NCBI GenBank assembly: GCA_026419775.2
Contig: JAOPGA020001602.1
Location: 1 to 64,000, forward strand
Reading direction: 5' to 3'
Length of the DNA: 64,000 bases
DNA from: Acrasis kona
Taxonomy: Eukaryota; Heterolobosea; Eutetramitea; Acrasida; Acrasidae
Numbering within the stretch: the stretch's first letter is position 1; every line of letters starts with the position of its first letter. This document shows, piece after piece, positions 19,478 through 30,623 of this stretch. The notes beneath the pieces were generated by a model that made no database searches, was not told the DNA's origin, and saw only the letters and a program-made list of their open reading frames with translations. The translations under genes were made by a program, and so were the position numbers.

Positions 19478-21551
19478 ATGAGTGATAGCCGTATTAAGCG
19501 AATGATGGATTCTCCGCTTAAATTACAGAAACCTTTAGTGTGGAACCCTCCAAAGGTGAAAGATTTAGAAAACGAAAACATTGAGGAGGATGAACATGCG
19601 GGTGAAGAGTTGCATTCGGACCATTTCAATATAAAAGTTAGACCGACAGCAGTGGCTATCAAGTCCCACGCGAGATTGACAGATGAACAAATTGAATATC
19701 TATCCAGCTATGATGAAGTAGAAAACACCAGAGCAGATTATGACGAGAACACATACAATCCTCCAAGAGGCCAAATATCTCTCCTCAAAACCAGTCGCAG
19801 TGATTCTGTTGCTAGCATTGATTCGCACGACTCAAACTCACTCGAACATTCAAAGAGCGAGAAAAGGAAGCATCAGAAAATAAAATATCACGTATGTTTA
19901 GTTTGTATAAAATTTTACTTACCATCACCAGGAACAAGACATGAAGTTGATGAATGAAGTTATTAGAAATAGCGAATCACAAGAAAAAGGTCTATTGAAT
20001 AGAGTAGGAGAGAAAGCCTTTACAACTGTAAATAAATACAACAGAAATCAGAAAAGAAATCAAGATCGTGACAATGTACAGCAACTTTTGAAAAAAATAG
20101 AAAATAGAACCATAAACGCAGATACGTTATCCTTGTCGAAAAAAGAGTATCAGCCGCAGCCAGCTTCTGGAAAGAAATCAAAGTGGGTTGATGAAAGCAA
20201 AGAGAAGGCAAGAAAAAATCTACTCATGATGGAACAGATTCAGCGCGTAGAAGATATTACGATAAAAGCTCAGGTACAACACGAGAACACAGTAGCTCTT
20301 TACAAACAACAAATGGAGACCATGAACGAAGAGCGGAATATAGTTCTCAGCAAAAACAAAAAGCTAGAAGAGAGCACTTCTCAACTCCAGGAGGAAATCA
20401 GTTCATTGAAGTATACATTAGAACTACTGCGGCAGAAAGTACAGAAACTAACGGCTAGAGAGGTCGAAAATGAACAAAAGCTGAAGCTTTTTTCGGACTA
20501 TGAGCCCTTGTTCGAGGATTTAAAGAGAAATTTCAATTACGACAATCCAAAGCAGGTGATTAAGAGGATGGAGTTATTGGAGAAAGCTCAAGCCGATTCA
20601 TATACCCAACTATTAGAGGCACAAGAGCAGCGCAATGCAGCTGAGAGGGAGGTAGAAAGAACTAGAAAAGAATTGGAATCAAAGCACAGAGAAAAGGTTC
20701 TTGAGCTTAACAAAAACTACGAAAGAAGCCAAAAGCAAACCGAGGAAATGAAGATACAAATTCAACAACTAGATAAATCATTACAAGGAGCTCATGCCTA
20801 CAAACTGAAGTATACTACTTTGAGTAATGCGTTGATTGATTTATGGAATACATGGTTAGACGATGTCGAGAGGATAGGTCATAGGGATGATGTGGCTTAT
20901 GATGAACCGGATCCTACAGATTCAACCCAACTATTATCAGCTGTCAAAAATCTGCTTATCGCGTTCACTCCAACAAAAGCTGGCAAAAACTATGTGGAGC
21001 TATCCAAGTTATCCAACAACTACTGGTTGAAATATTTCAAAAGTGAACTGGATCTTAAAAGTAATCCTTTGGCTATTTTTACTAGGTTGGGAGAGTATAC
21101 AGATCTTAGGGATTCTCAATTTAAACAAATGCAAAAGGATTCAGTGATTTTGCACACTGATAATAAGGATTTGATGGATAAAGTAGGCAAAGCTCAAAGA
21201 GAAAAAGTAATTGCCGAGCACCAACTAAAGACTTATAGAAGCAATACGGAGAGACGAGAGATGGTGTCTACTGGACTCTTGACTACTAAAAGCGCTGCTA
21301 GTACGACTCTTCTTACTGGAACAACCAATCCTACTCCTACTTCAGCAAGAAGAAAATATTCAAGTAGCAACAATCTGAGGTCATCCAGTAGACCTAGTTC
21401 TGCTCCTTCAGTTAGGAAGATATTGAGTAGACCAGGATCTGCAAGCAGTTTGATGGCTGGTTCTTCTAGATCAAGACCATCAACAGCTAAAAGTCGAGTA
21501 TTCGAAAACAAGAATACTCATGATGGGAGCACAATATTCATGACTCAATAA
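19478..21551 (+). CDS. Coiled-coil protein, candidate cytoskeletal/basal body component
   Basis: Two exons (19478-19891, 19932-21551; 40-nt intron) give 677 residues starting MSDSRIKRMMDSPLKLQKPL. The N-terminal 200 residues are polar and disordered with acidic patches and an SDSVASIDSHDSNS phosphosite-like run. Residues ~220-440 form a long coiled coil (for example ESTSQLQEEISSLKYTLELL). A small globular part follows (TLSNALIDLWNTWLDDVERI to NPLAIFTRLGEYTDL), and the C-terminus is a Ser/Arg/Pro-rich basic tail that could bind microtubules (RSSSRPSSAPSVRKILSRPG). The architecture is like centriolar or ciliary coiled-coil proteins, but I cannot name one. The start at 19478 is the first in-frame ATG. 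Confidence 0.6.
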
Positions 21552-21699
21552 GGTGAAATAATTGGTTCACGGTTTAGTTTCATCGGAGAAACTCGAAGAA
21601 CGCATTCCTCTTCGTCGTTATCCCTATACATTTGGCTTTGCACAACATGTCAAGGAAGACAAAAAAAACTGCAATAAATTTAAAAATTTCAATAATTAT

Positions 21700-24600
21700 T
21701 TATATATATACTCTAGACGCCGCACTTGTTTCGTCTTTGAGTACTGCAGGACTATTACCCTCTTCCATATGAATTTGAACTATTGAATTTTTTCTCATAT
21801 TTGTTCCAGGACTCATAACTGGTGAATCTTCCTTCTCCTGGCCTCCATCCAGTGCATAGTCACCAGGGTGTTTAGGACCAAACACTGATGTTATGATATC
21901 CTCACTAGTAAACCGAAGTTCATACAAATCTCTGCACAGTTCCTCTGTAGGTCTAAATGTATTCATCTTTGATAAAACCTGGGGAGAATTGAGTTTGTAA
22001 CGTACAAGGTATTCATAAATCACAGCAGCAGCGATTACAATACAAGTTACAACGAATAAAATAGAGAAGTGGATGGCAAAGAAATTATTCGCCGCCACAC
22101 GTGGAATATAAGACAAGAGAGTAAAAACAGAGTAAATGACCAGATTGGCCAACATCAATCTACCCAACTGCTGAGTCGATTTGCGATGAGACAAGTAGTC
22201 TTTTTGAATAACATAACCTGCACTCTTGAGGCTAACTCTTGTATCATTATCATCATCATGATGAGCGTACATCAACCTGAGCGTAATTCTATCTACAATG
22301 AATTTTAATACAAGATAACCAAGAGCTGACACTAAAATAATGGGACTGGTCAGCGAGAAACACATTCCAATGCACATAATGGTGAGCATATACGCATACT
22401 CCACCTCAATATGTAATTCTATTTGCTCTGCAGCTTGTAATCTGCGTAAAGGAGTAATAACTCTTTTTGATTTATCAAAAGGATGATTCAAGAATGGAGA
22501 TAGATAAACCATCCATGTGTACTTGAAGAGCGCACCAAAGTGATACAAGTCAATCACATTTTTTAAAATTGCCTTATGAAGAATAAAGTTTACAAAAAAT
22601 GAACCAGAAGTAGGAACAAACAACAAACTAAAAATTTCGCTCCAGTTACGTTCTATTTGCAATCTAGCTTTCACCCATCCATCTATAATGGCTAATACAA
22701 TGGCAGGAACTACCAAAGTCGATAATATCAAATACCAATACGTTCTCCATAAAATCAACCTCTGAACCTTACTATGCGTCTTGTGAGTTGTCAAAGTAGT
22801 GTAGGAAGTAATTACTCTGGGGACAACCAACCAAATAACAAACAAAACAAGAGTAGGACAATAGCCAAACACAAAAGTGATCAAATAACCATTCCAAGTT
22901 CTAATTTGAGATACGGTGCTATCGGACAATTGAATAATACCTTGAATGCTGCTAACCACGACAAGAGGAATGGCAACAAATAGAACCATCAGCGTCATGA
23001 CCAATATCCACAAGAATTCATATCTGGTAAATCTAAAAGAAGCTCTTTTGGAGTGTATAAACAAGTTTTGCCAAATAATGTCATGACTTTCATATTGACA
23101 CCTTCTGGCCTTGACAGATGGATAGTGAAGCAAATCAGTACTTGTCTTGATGTATGTTTGATTGAGATCTACGGTTTCATTCATTGGTGATTGTGTTGGA
23201 TAAGGTGATTGAACGGGCGGTGCAACCACATCAACAACAGTCATGAAGGAATCATAATCAATGCCATTATTGGTCTTTTCATGATTCAACTTGGCATCTC
23301 TCATTCTCATACAATCCATAAAGTAATCCAGAGCCTGAACAGATCTGAAAATAACGTATCCAAATCCACTTCCTGTAATTGGGTATTGTTTGGATTCTGA
23401 ATTTGGTTTTTGTATGGTCAACTCGTCTTGATGTGGATTGATGTCAACGTCAACGTTTACAACCTCTTCCCTTACATGAATGCCCAAAATATCTTGTTCT
23501 GTCATTTTATCAGATGATTGAACATCACTTGGAGTATGTTTGCGCGCATCAACGCCCACTGAATCCTTCAAACAATCGTTCCATCTATCAATTTTATTCT
23601 TGAACTTTTCTAATCGCTTGGTGTAGTATTCAACGGCGTTGACGCTCCTCTTTATGCAATACTCATGGTCTTCATTTCTACTAAACCAAAACACTTGCTG
23701 TTCGGGTTCAGTATAGGTGCCATTTGATTTTTTGCAATTCTCTAACCATTTGAAATGTTCCAATTTGCGCTGAGCATATTCGAATTTGTTATAAAAATTT
23801 GCAATTTTGGACATGTTGTATACAATGCTGACCTTGATGATGTCAAAGTCTGTTCTAGTGTATGGTTTGATTAGGTTCATGAGCGTTGAGGTGGAGAGTA
23901 GGGTTGGGGGTAGATTTGATAATTCGACAGTGTAAGGTGATGCCAAGAATGGTTCGTTCTTCTTCTTCTTTTTAGAGTGACGACCAAGGATGGGTATGTT
24001 CTTTAGCGTGATAATCTTCTTGAGATAATTCATCATGGTGACTGCTGCAGGTACCAATATTTGATCGAATCCATTAAAATTGAAGCTCTTGACTATATTT
24101 GCTGCGTTGAATAATAACATGGAGACGACTGTGAGAATGACGGTCACACATAATACACCAACGTGTGCATATTGTACGTAAGAGTCCTTGATCACCATTT
24201 GAACAGTTGTGGTGAGTAGATTATAATCAGTTAGTGCTACTGTGGTGTTGCGTAGTATTATGCATGTTTGAGTGCGTACTCTTTGACCTGGAGATGTTTG
24301 TTGTTGTATGTTCATGGGACCATGGAGTGATAGAATATTACGGGAGATTCTTGATAGTGATCTGAAGGTGTTGTTGGAGAATGAGGGTCCATTACCAGTA
24401 TCTATACGTGTTAGAGTAGTAGTTGTTGAGGGTTCAGTGGTTGTTTGGGTTGGCGGTGTGGTGGGTGTAAACGTAGTAGTTGGGGATTCATTAGTTTCAG
24501 CAGGTGGTGGTGTAGTTGGTGTGAAAGTGGTAGTTGGTGTAAACGTAGTAGTTGGAGGTTCAGTAGTAGTTTGGGGTGGTGGCGTAGTGGGTGTGAACGT

Positions 24601-27600
24601 AGTCGTGGGAGGTTCAGTAGTAGTTTGAGGAGGTGGCGTAGTGGTTGTGAAGGTTGTTGGAGGTTCAGTAGTTGTTTGGGGTGGTGGCGTAGTGGGTGTG
24701 AAAGTGGTAGTTGGTGTGAAAGTGGTAGTTGGAGGCTCAGTAGTTGTTTGGGGTGGTAGTGTAGTAGGTGTGAACGTAGTCGTGGGAGACTCAGTGGTAG
24801 TTTGAGGAGGTGGCGTAGTAGGTGTAAAAGTGGTAGTTGGAGGCTCAGTAGTAGTTTGAGGGGGTAGTGTAGTAGGTGTAAACGTAGTAGTTGGAGGCTC
24901 AGTAGAAATTTCTTGGTGCGGTGTGGTAATTGTAGGTGTAAACGTAGTAGTTGGAGTTTCTTCAGTTATAATAGGAGGGAAAGTAAAAGGTAAAGAAATT
25001 GGAATTTCTGTGGTTTGTGGATCATCAGTTGTGATGGGAGATTCAGTGGTCAAGGGCGGTAGAGTAAAAGTAGGAACTTCTGTAACTGGTGACTCAGATG
25101 GCGATGGACTAAAAGTAGGTACTTGAGAAGGTATTTCCGTTGTAACCGGCGATTCAGTGGTAACGGGTGAGGGACTTACAGAAACAACTTCATTTTCATA
25201 ATACACTTGTAACCAACAATTATCGTATTCGCTTCTGGTCGCATACAAAACAACTCCACTCGTGCTTGGTTGGTCGGGTACCAACATGAACGTAACGTAC
25301 GGTGACTCTTGATACGTATTAGCTTGCCTTATCGCATCAACAACATTAATTTCTTGATCCAAGTAACCCAAATTTTGAGCCAAAGTAATGCTGTACCTAG
25401 AACTGTACCAAAAGTCAAAGTCATTGAAGATTGTATCATCGGTGAAAGTACTGTACTCGTTTAAGAGCATTACGGAATATCTAGGATTATCTCCATACCA
25501 TCCGTAACTACGGAGGAATAAAGTAGAGTTGAGTATCGAAGTGGATGAATGTAGATATGGATATTGTCTCAAATCAAATCGCAGTAGAATAAAGTTGAAT
25601 AAGCTACTGTTGGAAGACCCTCCTACTGACAAGTAAGAACTTGATCCATGTGGTTGATTCAAATCGCCTGTTTTTGGAATGAAAGATGACAGATCTAAAA
25701 CCAAATCTCTTCTTCTACTAGGAGGTTCAGTGTCACCACCATCATTGTTGCCATCCCCCGTAACAAATGTATTTTGGTCCGGTGGGATGGAATTGGGAGG
25801 TCTTTGTGGTGGCGAATTTGTGGGAGCTGGTGTTTCAGTATTTGTTGGAACTGGTGCGATGGTTGGAGGTTCGGTTACTGTAGGTGCTGAGGTTGTGACT
25901 GGGGGTAATGTTGGAATGGGTGATTGAGTTATAATGGTTGGAGCTGGTGAGGTGGGTTGGGGCGTTGGAGCAGGTGTGAGTGGTGTGGTGGGTTCTGTTG
26001 GCTGAATTGTTGGTGGATCAGTAGGTGTAGGTGCTTGTGAAGTAGGTGCTACTGTAACTGGTGGATCAGTAGGTGCTGGTGAAGTAGGTTGCGTAGGAGC
26101 AGCTGTTGGTGGATCAGTAGGTGTAGGTGCTTGTGAAGTTGGTGCTATTGTAGCTGGTGGATCAGTGGGCGCTGATGAAGTAGGTTGCGTTGGAGCAGCT
26201 GTTGGTGGATCAGTAGGCGCTGCTGTAGTGGGTTGGGGCGTTGGAGCAGGTGTGAGTGGTGTGGTGGGTTCTGTTGGCTGAATTGTTGGTGGATCAGTAG
26301 GTGCTGGTGAAGTAGGTTGCGTAGGAGCAGCTGTTGGTGGATCAGTAGGCGCTGCTGTAGTGGGTTGTGTAGGAGCAACTGTTTGTGGATCGGTGGGCGC
26401 CGGTGAAGTAGGTACTATTGTAGCTGGTGGATCAGTAGGTGGAGTGGTTACTGTTGGTGATGGAACAGTAGGAGCAGCTGTAGTAGCTGTGGGAGCAGGT
26501 GGATTTGTGGGTGTGACAGTTGGGGCAGCTGTGGTAGGCCTTATTGTGACTGGTGGATCTGTCGGTGATTGAGTAGTCACAGTGGGTGGTGGGTTGGTTT
26601 CTGTTGGTGCAACAGTAGGGGCAGCTGTAGTAGTTGTAGGAGCAGGAGGCGAACTAGTAGTTGGTTGAACAGTAATTACAGGTGCCTCGGTTGTAGTCGC
26701 TATCATGGTTGGTATTGCTGTGGTTGGTGCACTAGTCACTACTACAGTGGGCGTTGGTGCAACAGTCGGCAATATGGTTGTAGGCGGCCGTGTTGGTGCA
26801 GCAGTTGGTATTGATGTAGTTGGCGCATTAGTTACAACTACAGTAGGCGTGGGTACGATTGTCGTTGTTCTCGTGGGAGTAGGAGTTGGAGCTAGCGTCG
26901 GTGCAGCAGTTGTAGTCGTCTCTACAGAGTTCACTTTGAGTCTAGCAGCCGTAGTTCCTGATAATGAACTCGCTCCCTCCTTTGAATACAAGGAAACAAC
27001 CGACCCTTCAGTTGCTTTGCTCAACATGATGTTGAAATGAAAGCCAGTATTCAACATCTTCCTTATGGATCTTCTTCTATTGGCCACTCTTTGTAACGAA
27101 TTAGTCAAGTCAATCGAAACTTGACTGTTGATGATTTCTCCTGGTATTTGTATGGATCCCAAATTCGACAATACCGATATCGGCGTAGTGTATTCGACAG
27201 AGTTTTCTTCCCAATCATCAGATATTTGATAAATGTTCAAATTGACCTGAGGACCAGTATTACGAGACACCATGAACGACAACAAGGCCGAAGTGATTTT
27301 AGTGTCTGGATCAGAAACATCAACTTGTCCCAATCCAAACTTTAGTAATATTTTGCTGTCGATTCCGTTCTGTAAAAATAATACTTTGTCTGATCCATGT
27401 CCATTCGATTGTGATGCGGAATCAATTTGAGCGTCACCCAACAAGTTGCTATCTACGTCAAAAATGGGATTGATGGGTATGTTGATGGGTGTGATTTCTA
27501 TGATTGGAATCATGTCCCTGACGTTGGTCCTACAATCATCTCCAGAATACCCATCTATCAACTGTTAATATGAAACGAAACGTAAATCACAATACCTGCA

Positions 27601-28406
27601 CAGGGACAGCTCCCTAGAAAAGCGCCACAATCTCCCTGCGATGTGCAATCAGTAGAGGAGGATCCACATGATTTGAACTCACAAAAGGAGCCTGTTGAAT
27701 CAGCGTTACAACCGCATTTACCGAACAAACAATCTCCTTGGTTGGAGCAAGTCAAGTTGAACTTGGCATCATAGGACAAGTCGGCAAGACATGTCGTGGG
27801 TATGTTCGGTATGAATAAATCTCGAAATGTACAAGCCGTTGATTCGTAAATGATGGGAACGGCTCCTCTCGTGTGAATCGGTATTAATGTGGCCACTGCG
27901 ATTGCTGTGACGATGGCCGCATAAACAAAGAAGGTTTGTTGGAAGAAGAGATAGGTAGCTGCGTCTCTACCAAATGAACTTGCGTTAGATGAGGGCTTCA
28001 CGCCGCACATGGACTTGAGCGCCCTAAATAAACTAACGGCATTCATCTTTGACCAATGTATAAAATTGGACCACATGCCTACGTTCTCTCCACCTAAACC
28101 TCTACGATCGGCTTGATTTAGCTTGTAAGCAGAGCCATGTCTATGGAGTACTGCGACTTCTGCTACAGGAGCTAAGCCGCTGGCTATAATCTGCTCTTTT
28201 CTATGTGTTTCTATTTCTTCTATGAGCTGCTTCTTTTTTTTCACACTGTACAAAGGAACTCTGCAGCAAAATACAACAAAGAATAGAATCATGAATATAG
28301 CTATCCCACAATCAATGATTATGGTTATAGGTATCCCTCCAGCGAGGAATACGTCGCGAAAGCTTGTGGCATTGAGGCCAAACGTTTGGGGCTGCGACAG
28401 ATTCAT
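21700..28406 (-). CDS. OSCA/TMEM63-type mechanosensitive channel with giant extracellular mucin-like insertion
   Basis: Two exons (28406-27596, 27554-21700; 41-nt intron) encode 2,221 residues. Membrane helix TM0 is at ~17-48, TM1 at ~152-178, TM2 at ~1390-1415, then the cytosolic RRM-like domain (~1478-1725, starting YTVELSNLPPTLL) and the pore-forming 7-TM block (~1785-2120; LFVPTSGSFFVNFILHKAIL and FNYNxS-like regions). These are the domains of OSCA/TMEM63/CSC1 osmosensitive cation channels, usually 700-900 residues. The extra ~1,200 residues all fall between TM1 and TM2, which faces outward: Cys-rich EGF-like modules (~205-285, joined across the intron as CPCADGYSGDDC), a DNRLRE/CBM-like beta domain (~306-480), a Pro/Thr-rich stretch (~480-875), a second beta domain (~895-1058) and another Thr/Pro repeat (~1062-1315). 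The stretches are likely O-glycosylated. Confidence 0.85.
24420..24960 (-). repeat. Tandem Thr/Pro coding repeat in the OSCA insertion
   Basis: A region of near-identical coding units of ~45-60 bases translating as variants of TTEPPTTTFTPTTPPPQT. About ten copies are visible, some with an inner TTFTP duplication, so the array expands by whole codons without breaking frame. A related but more diverged Pro/Thr/Ala array (TAAPTDPPTAAPTQPTSPAP type) lies at 25940-26450 in the same gene. Such arrays are prone to length change between strains and to assembly collapse. Confidence 0.85.
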
Positions 28407-28683
28407 TTTGTTTTTGAAATTCAATTATAGATCTCGACTATTAATATGTGAGAATTACCAAACAGAGGATTCATTTTATATATGGATACATATTTCACAA
28501 AAATGGACTGGAGGTTGACTAGATTCGGAGTAATAATAGAACAGCATTTGAGCCTGTCGTTTGAGCAGTTATCGGCGTAGAAATATACCTAATAACAACG
28601 AAAGGATACTTGTAATTCATTATGATCACAGCAGCTCATATCAACCAAAGTATATGTCGTGGAGGGCAAAACGGAAAATAACT

Positions 28684-29607
28684 TTATTCTTTGTTCAAAA
28701 AGTTTACAATCTCATCATGAAACATTTTTGGATTTTGTGTGTGAATCCAATGACCACACTGAAGAAATTCGACTAATTCATTATCAGGGAAGAAATAATC
28801 AATAACATTTTTAGAATGAGATGGAATCAAATTACTGAGTTGACCTTTCAGAAACAATGTAGGATTTTCAAATCTGTTACTGTTTTGATTATCCCCTGTC
28901 TTTTCCATACCAGGGGGGTAGTAAGGAAAGGACGCCATCACATCAACTTGTTGGTTGAGTGCATGCAAGTTGAATTTCCATTTGAACATGTTTGGAGGTT
29001 GATTTGCAACCCTGTTTAAATTTGATAACAAGAAACTACGCACATTAGGATCGTTTACTGAAGCGTTTTTGAGTATGTCGTCAGCCTGGCTTCGACTCTC
29101 CAAACTAGAAATGGTGGCATCAACCTTCATTAAAGATTTTAATGTATCTGGGATGTCCCATGCGGATGGATTCGGAATAGCTGTTGGAGAGATATCGCCG
29201 ACCACCAATCTTCTGATGATCTTTTGCATCTTTGGAGGATTTCTTATGGCGCAAGTCATTGATAATTTACCTCCAAGTGAAAATCCTAACAAGTCAACCA
29301 AATGTAAATCATTTTTCTCCAAGAACAACTCCAAGTCGTCCGCCATGTCTTCGAACGACATGGATGTATCGTGAGGAGAAGAACCGTGGTTCCTCATGTC
29401 TAACATGTATACATCTTGTTCGTAGGATCTTGCGAACGTACTAAAATTATTTAAAGTTCCAAATAGTCCATGTATGATGACGAGTGGTGGTAAGTGTGAT
29501 TTCTTCTGGTGTTTTGCGGAGTTGTTGAGTTTGATGAAATTAAGGTCAAGTCCCTTCGCGTATGACCTTGTATTTCTATTGATGGTTCTTGTTAAATTGC
29601 GCAACAT
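28684..29607 (-). CDS. Alpha/beta hydrolase, ABHD11-like, mitochondrial
   Basis: A 307-residue intronless gene. The N-terminus (MLRNLTRTINRNTRSYAKGL) is basic and Ser/Thr-rich with no acids, a good mitochondrial presequence. The fold markers are HGLFGTLNNF (oxyanion loop), DMRNHGSSPH, the nucleophile elbow GFSLGGK, and the C-terminal His in CGHWIHTQNP; an Asp/Glu acid is expected in between. The combination HGLFG...DMRNHG...GFSLGG is that of ABHD11/YMR210-like hydrolases. Mammalian ABHD11 protects the 2-oxoglutarate dehydrogenase complex; whether that role applies here is inference. It is on the same strand as the channel gene. Confidence 0.85.
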   Translation of the reverse strand: MLRNLTRTINRNTRSYAKGLDLNFIKLNNSAKHQKKSHLPPLVIIHGLFGTLNNFSTFARSYEQDVYMLDMRNHGSSPHDTSMSFEDMADDLELFLEKNDLHLVDLLGFSLGGKLSMTCAIRNPPKMQKIIRRLVVGDISPTAIPNPSAWDIPDTLKSLMKVDATISSLESRSQADDILKNASVNDPNVRSFLLSNLNRVANQPPNMFKWKFNLHALNQQVDVMASFPYYPPGMEKTGDNQNSNRFENPTLFLKGQLSNLIPSHSKNVIDYFFPDNELVEFLQCGHWIHTQNPKMFHDEIVNFLNKE

Positions 29608-30623
29608 GACATTTAATGGTTGACTAATTACAATTTTTTAAATCAAGGAGAAGTAAAAATGATGAAGATCACAATGTAAACAGAGGTCGCTAGGTGATCC
29701 AAAATACGAGTTATAGAGTAGAGAAGCAATAGATAAATCTAAAAGAAGGTAGTTTTAGAATTGCATGTATATAAGGTATACGCAAAGATGAAAATCAGTC
29801 AAAGATTTCACTTCAAGTTGGTACATTGGACTACATGTAGTTTAATAAAATACAAATATAATTTGAACTGTGAATGATAATCATATATGTAGTCACCAAA
29901 TAGCGCACTTTATAATTTATCTAAGCTGTGGGTGAAGAACCATACAAGCAGCGTGCTCTGTTATCTTGTGTTCGTGGCCAATTTCTTTGTAAAATTTTTT
30001 TGGTCTCTCGAATCGTTCGTGGTTTGTCTGTCGGTTTGTTTGCTTGTCGGCATTCGTTAGATATTTATCAGCATTATGAGATACTGGATCAAGCTTAGTG
30101 TATGTTGATGCTAGTGGTATTCAAGGCTGTGTAATATATATATTTACCTGTCCTTGGGCCAACTGCTCTCATTACATTAGGTTCTTAATATTATATACTT
30201 TATAAATCAAAAGTTTAGTACTTGAGAAGAGGATTTTACATCCGATTACTTTTACATCATTACGTTAACTTTCATCGTTCGAGTGGTGGTTATGTCGGTT
30301 ATCCCGTCGTGCAATATCGAACCTTTAGAACTCTAGACCAACATAGGTAGGATTTACTTATTTTGATTCAATATAATTTTTTGGGTTTTGGTGCAATTTC
30401 GAATTGCTGGTGAACTTCAGATAAAAATCATCGTAATTATTAACCCGCAGAAAACATTAATGGCTATTGGTCAGCACTTGAACTGTATATTATTTACAAT
30501 TTGAATAGCTTAATATTCAAGCAATTTTAGAAACTCCGCTCCCACTGTAATATTTTTGGGTTATCAGACCTTCTAAAAGAGTAACAACTACGATTATTCA
30601 AAACATAGGTATTTAAAAACAAG
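29608..30623. other. 1-kb intergenic region without a gene
   Basis: Very AT-rich with no supported coding frame on either strand and no tRNA-like fold seen. It is the largest clean non-coding gap in the window, between two divergent genes (ABHD11-like on minus, NHL-repeat protein on plus), so it probably holds both promoters. Confidence 0.4.

Noticed and set aside
24308-27040. Plus-strand Val/Gly-rich open frames across the Thr/Pro arrays
   Set aside because: They are the antisense of the Pro/Thr codon repeats of the channel gene and have no protein-like texture.
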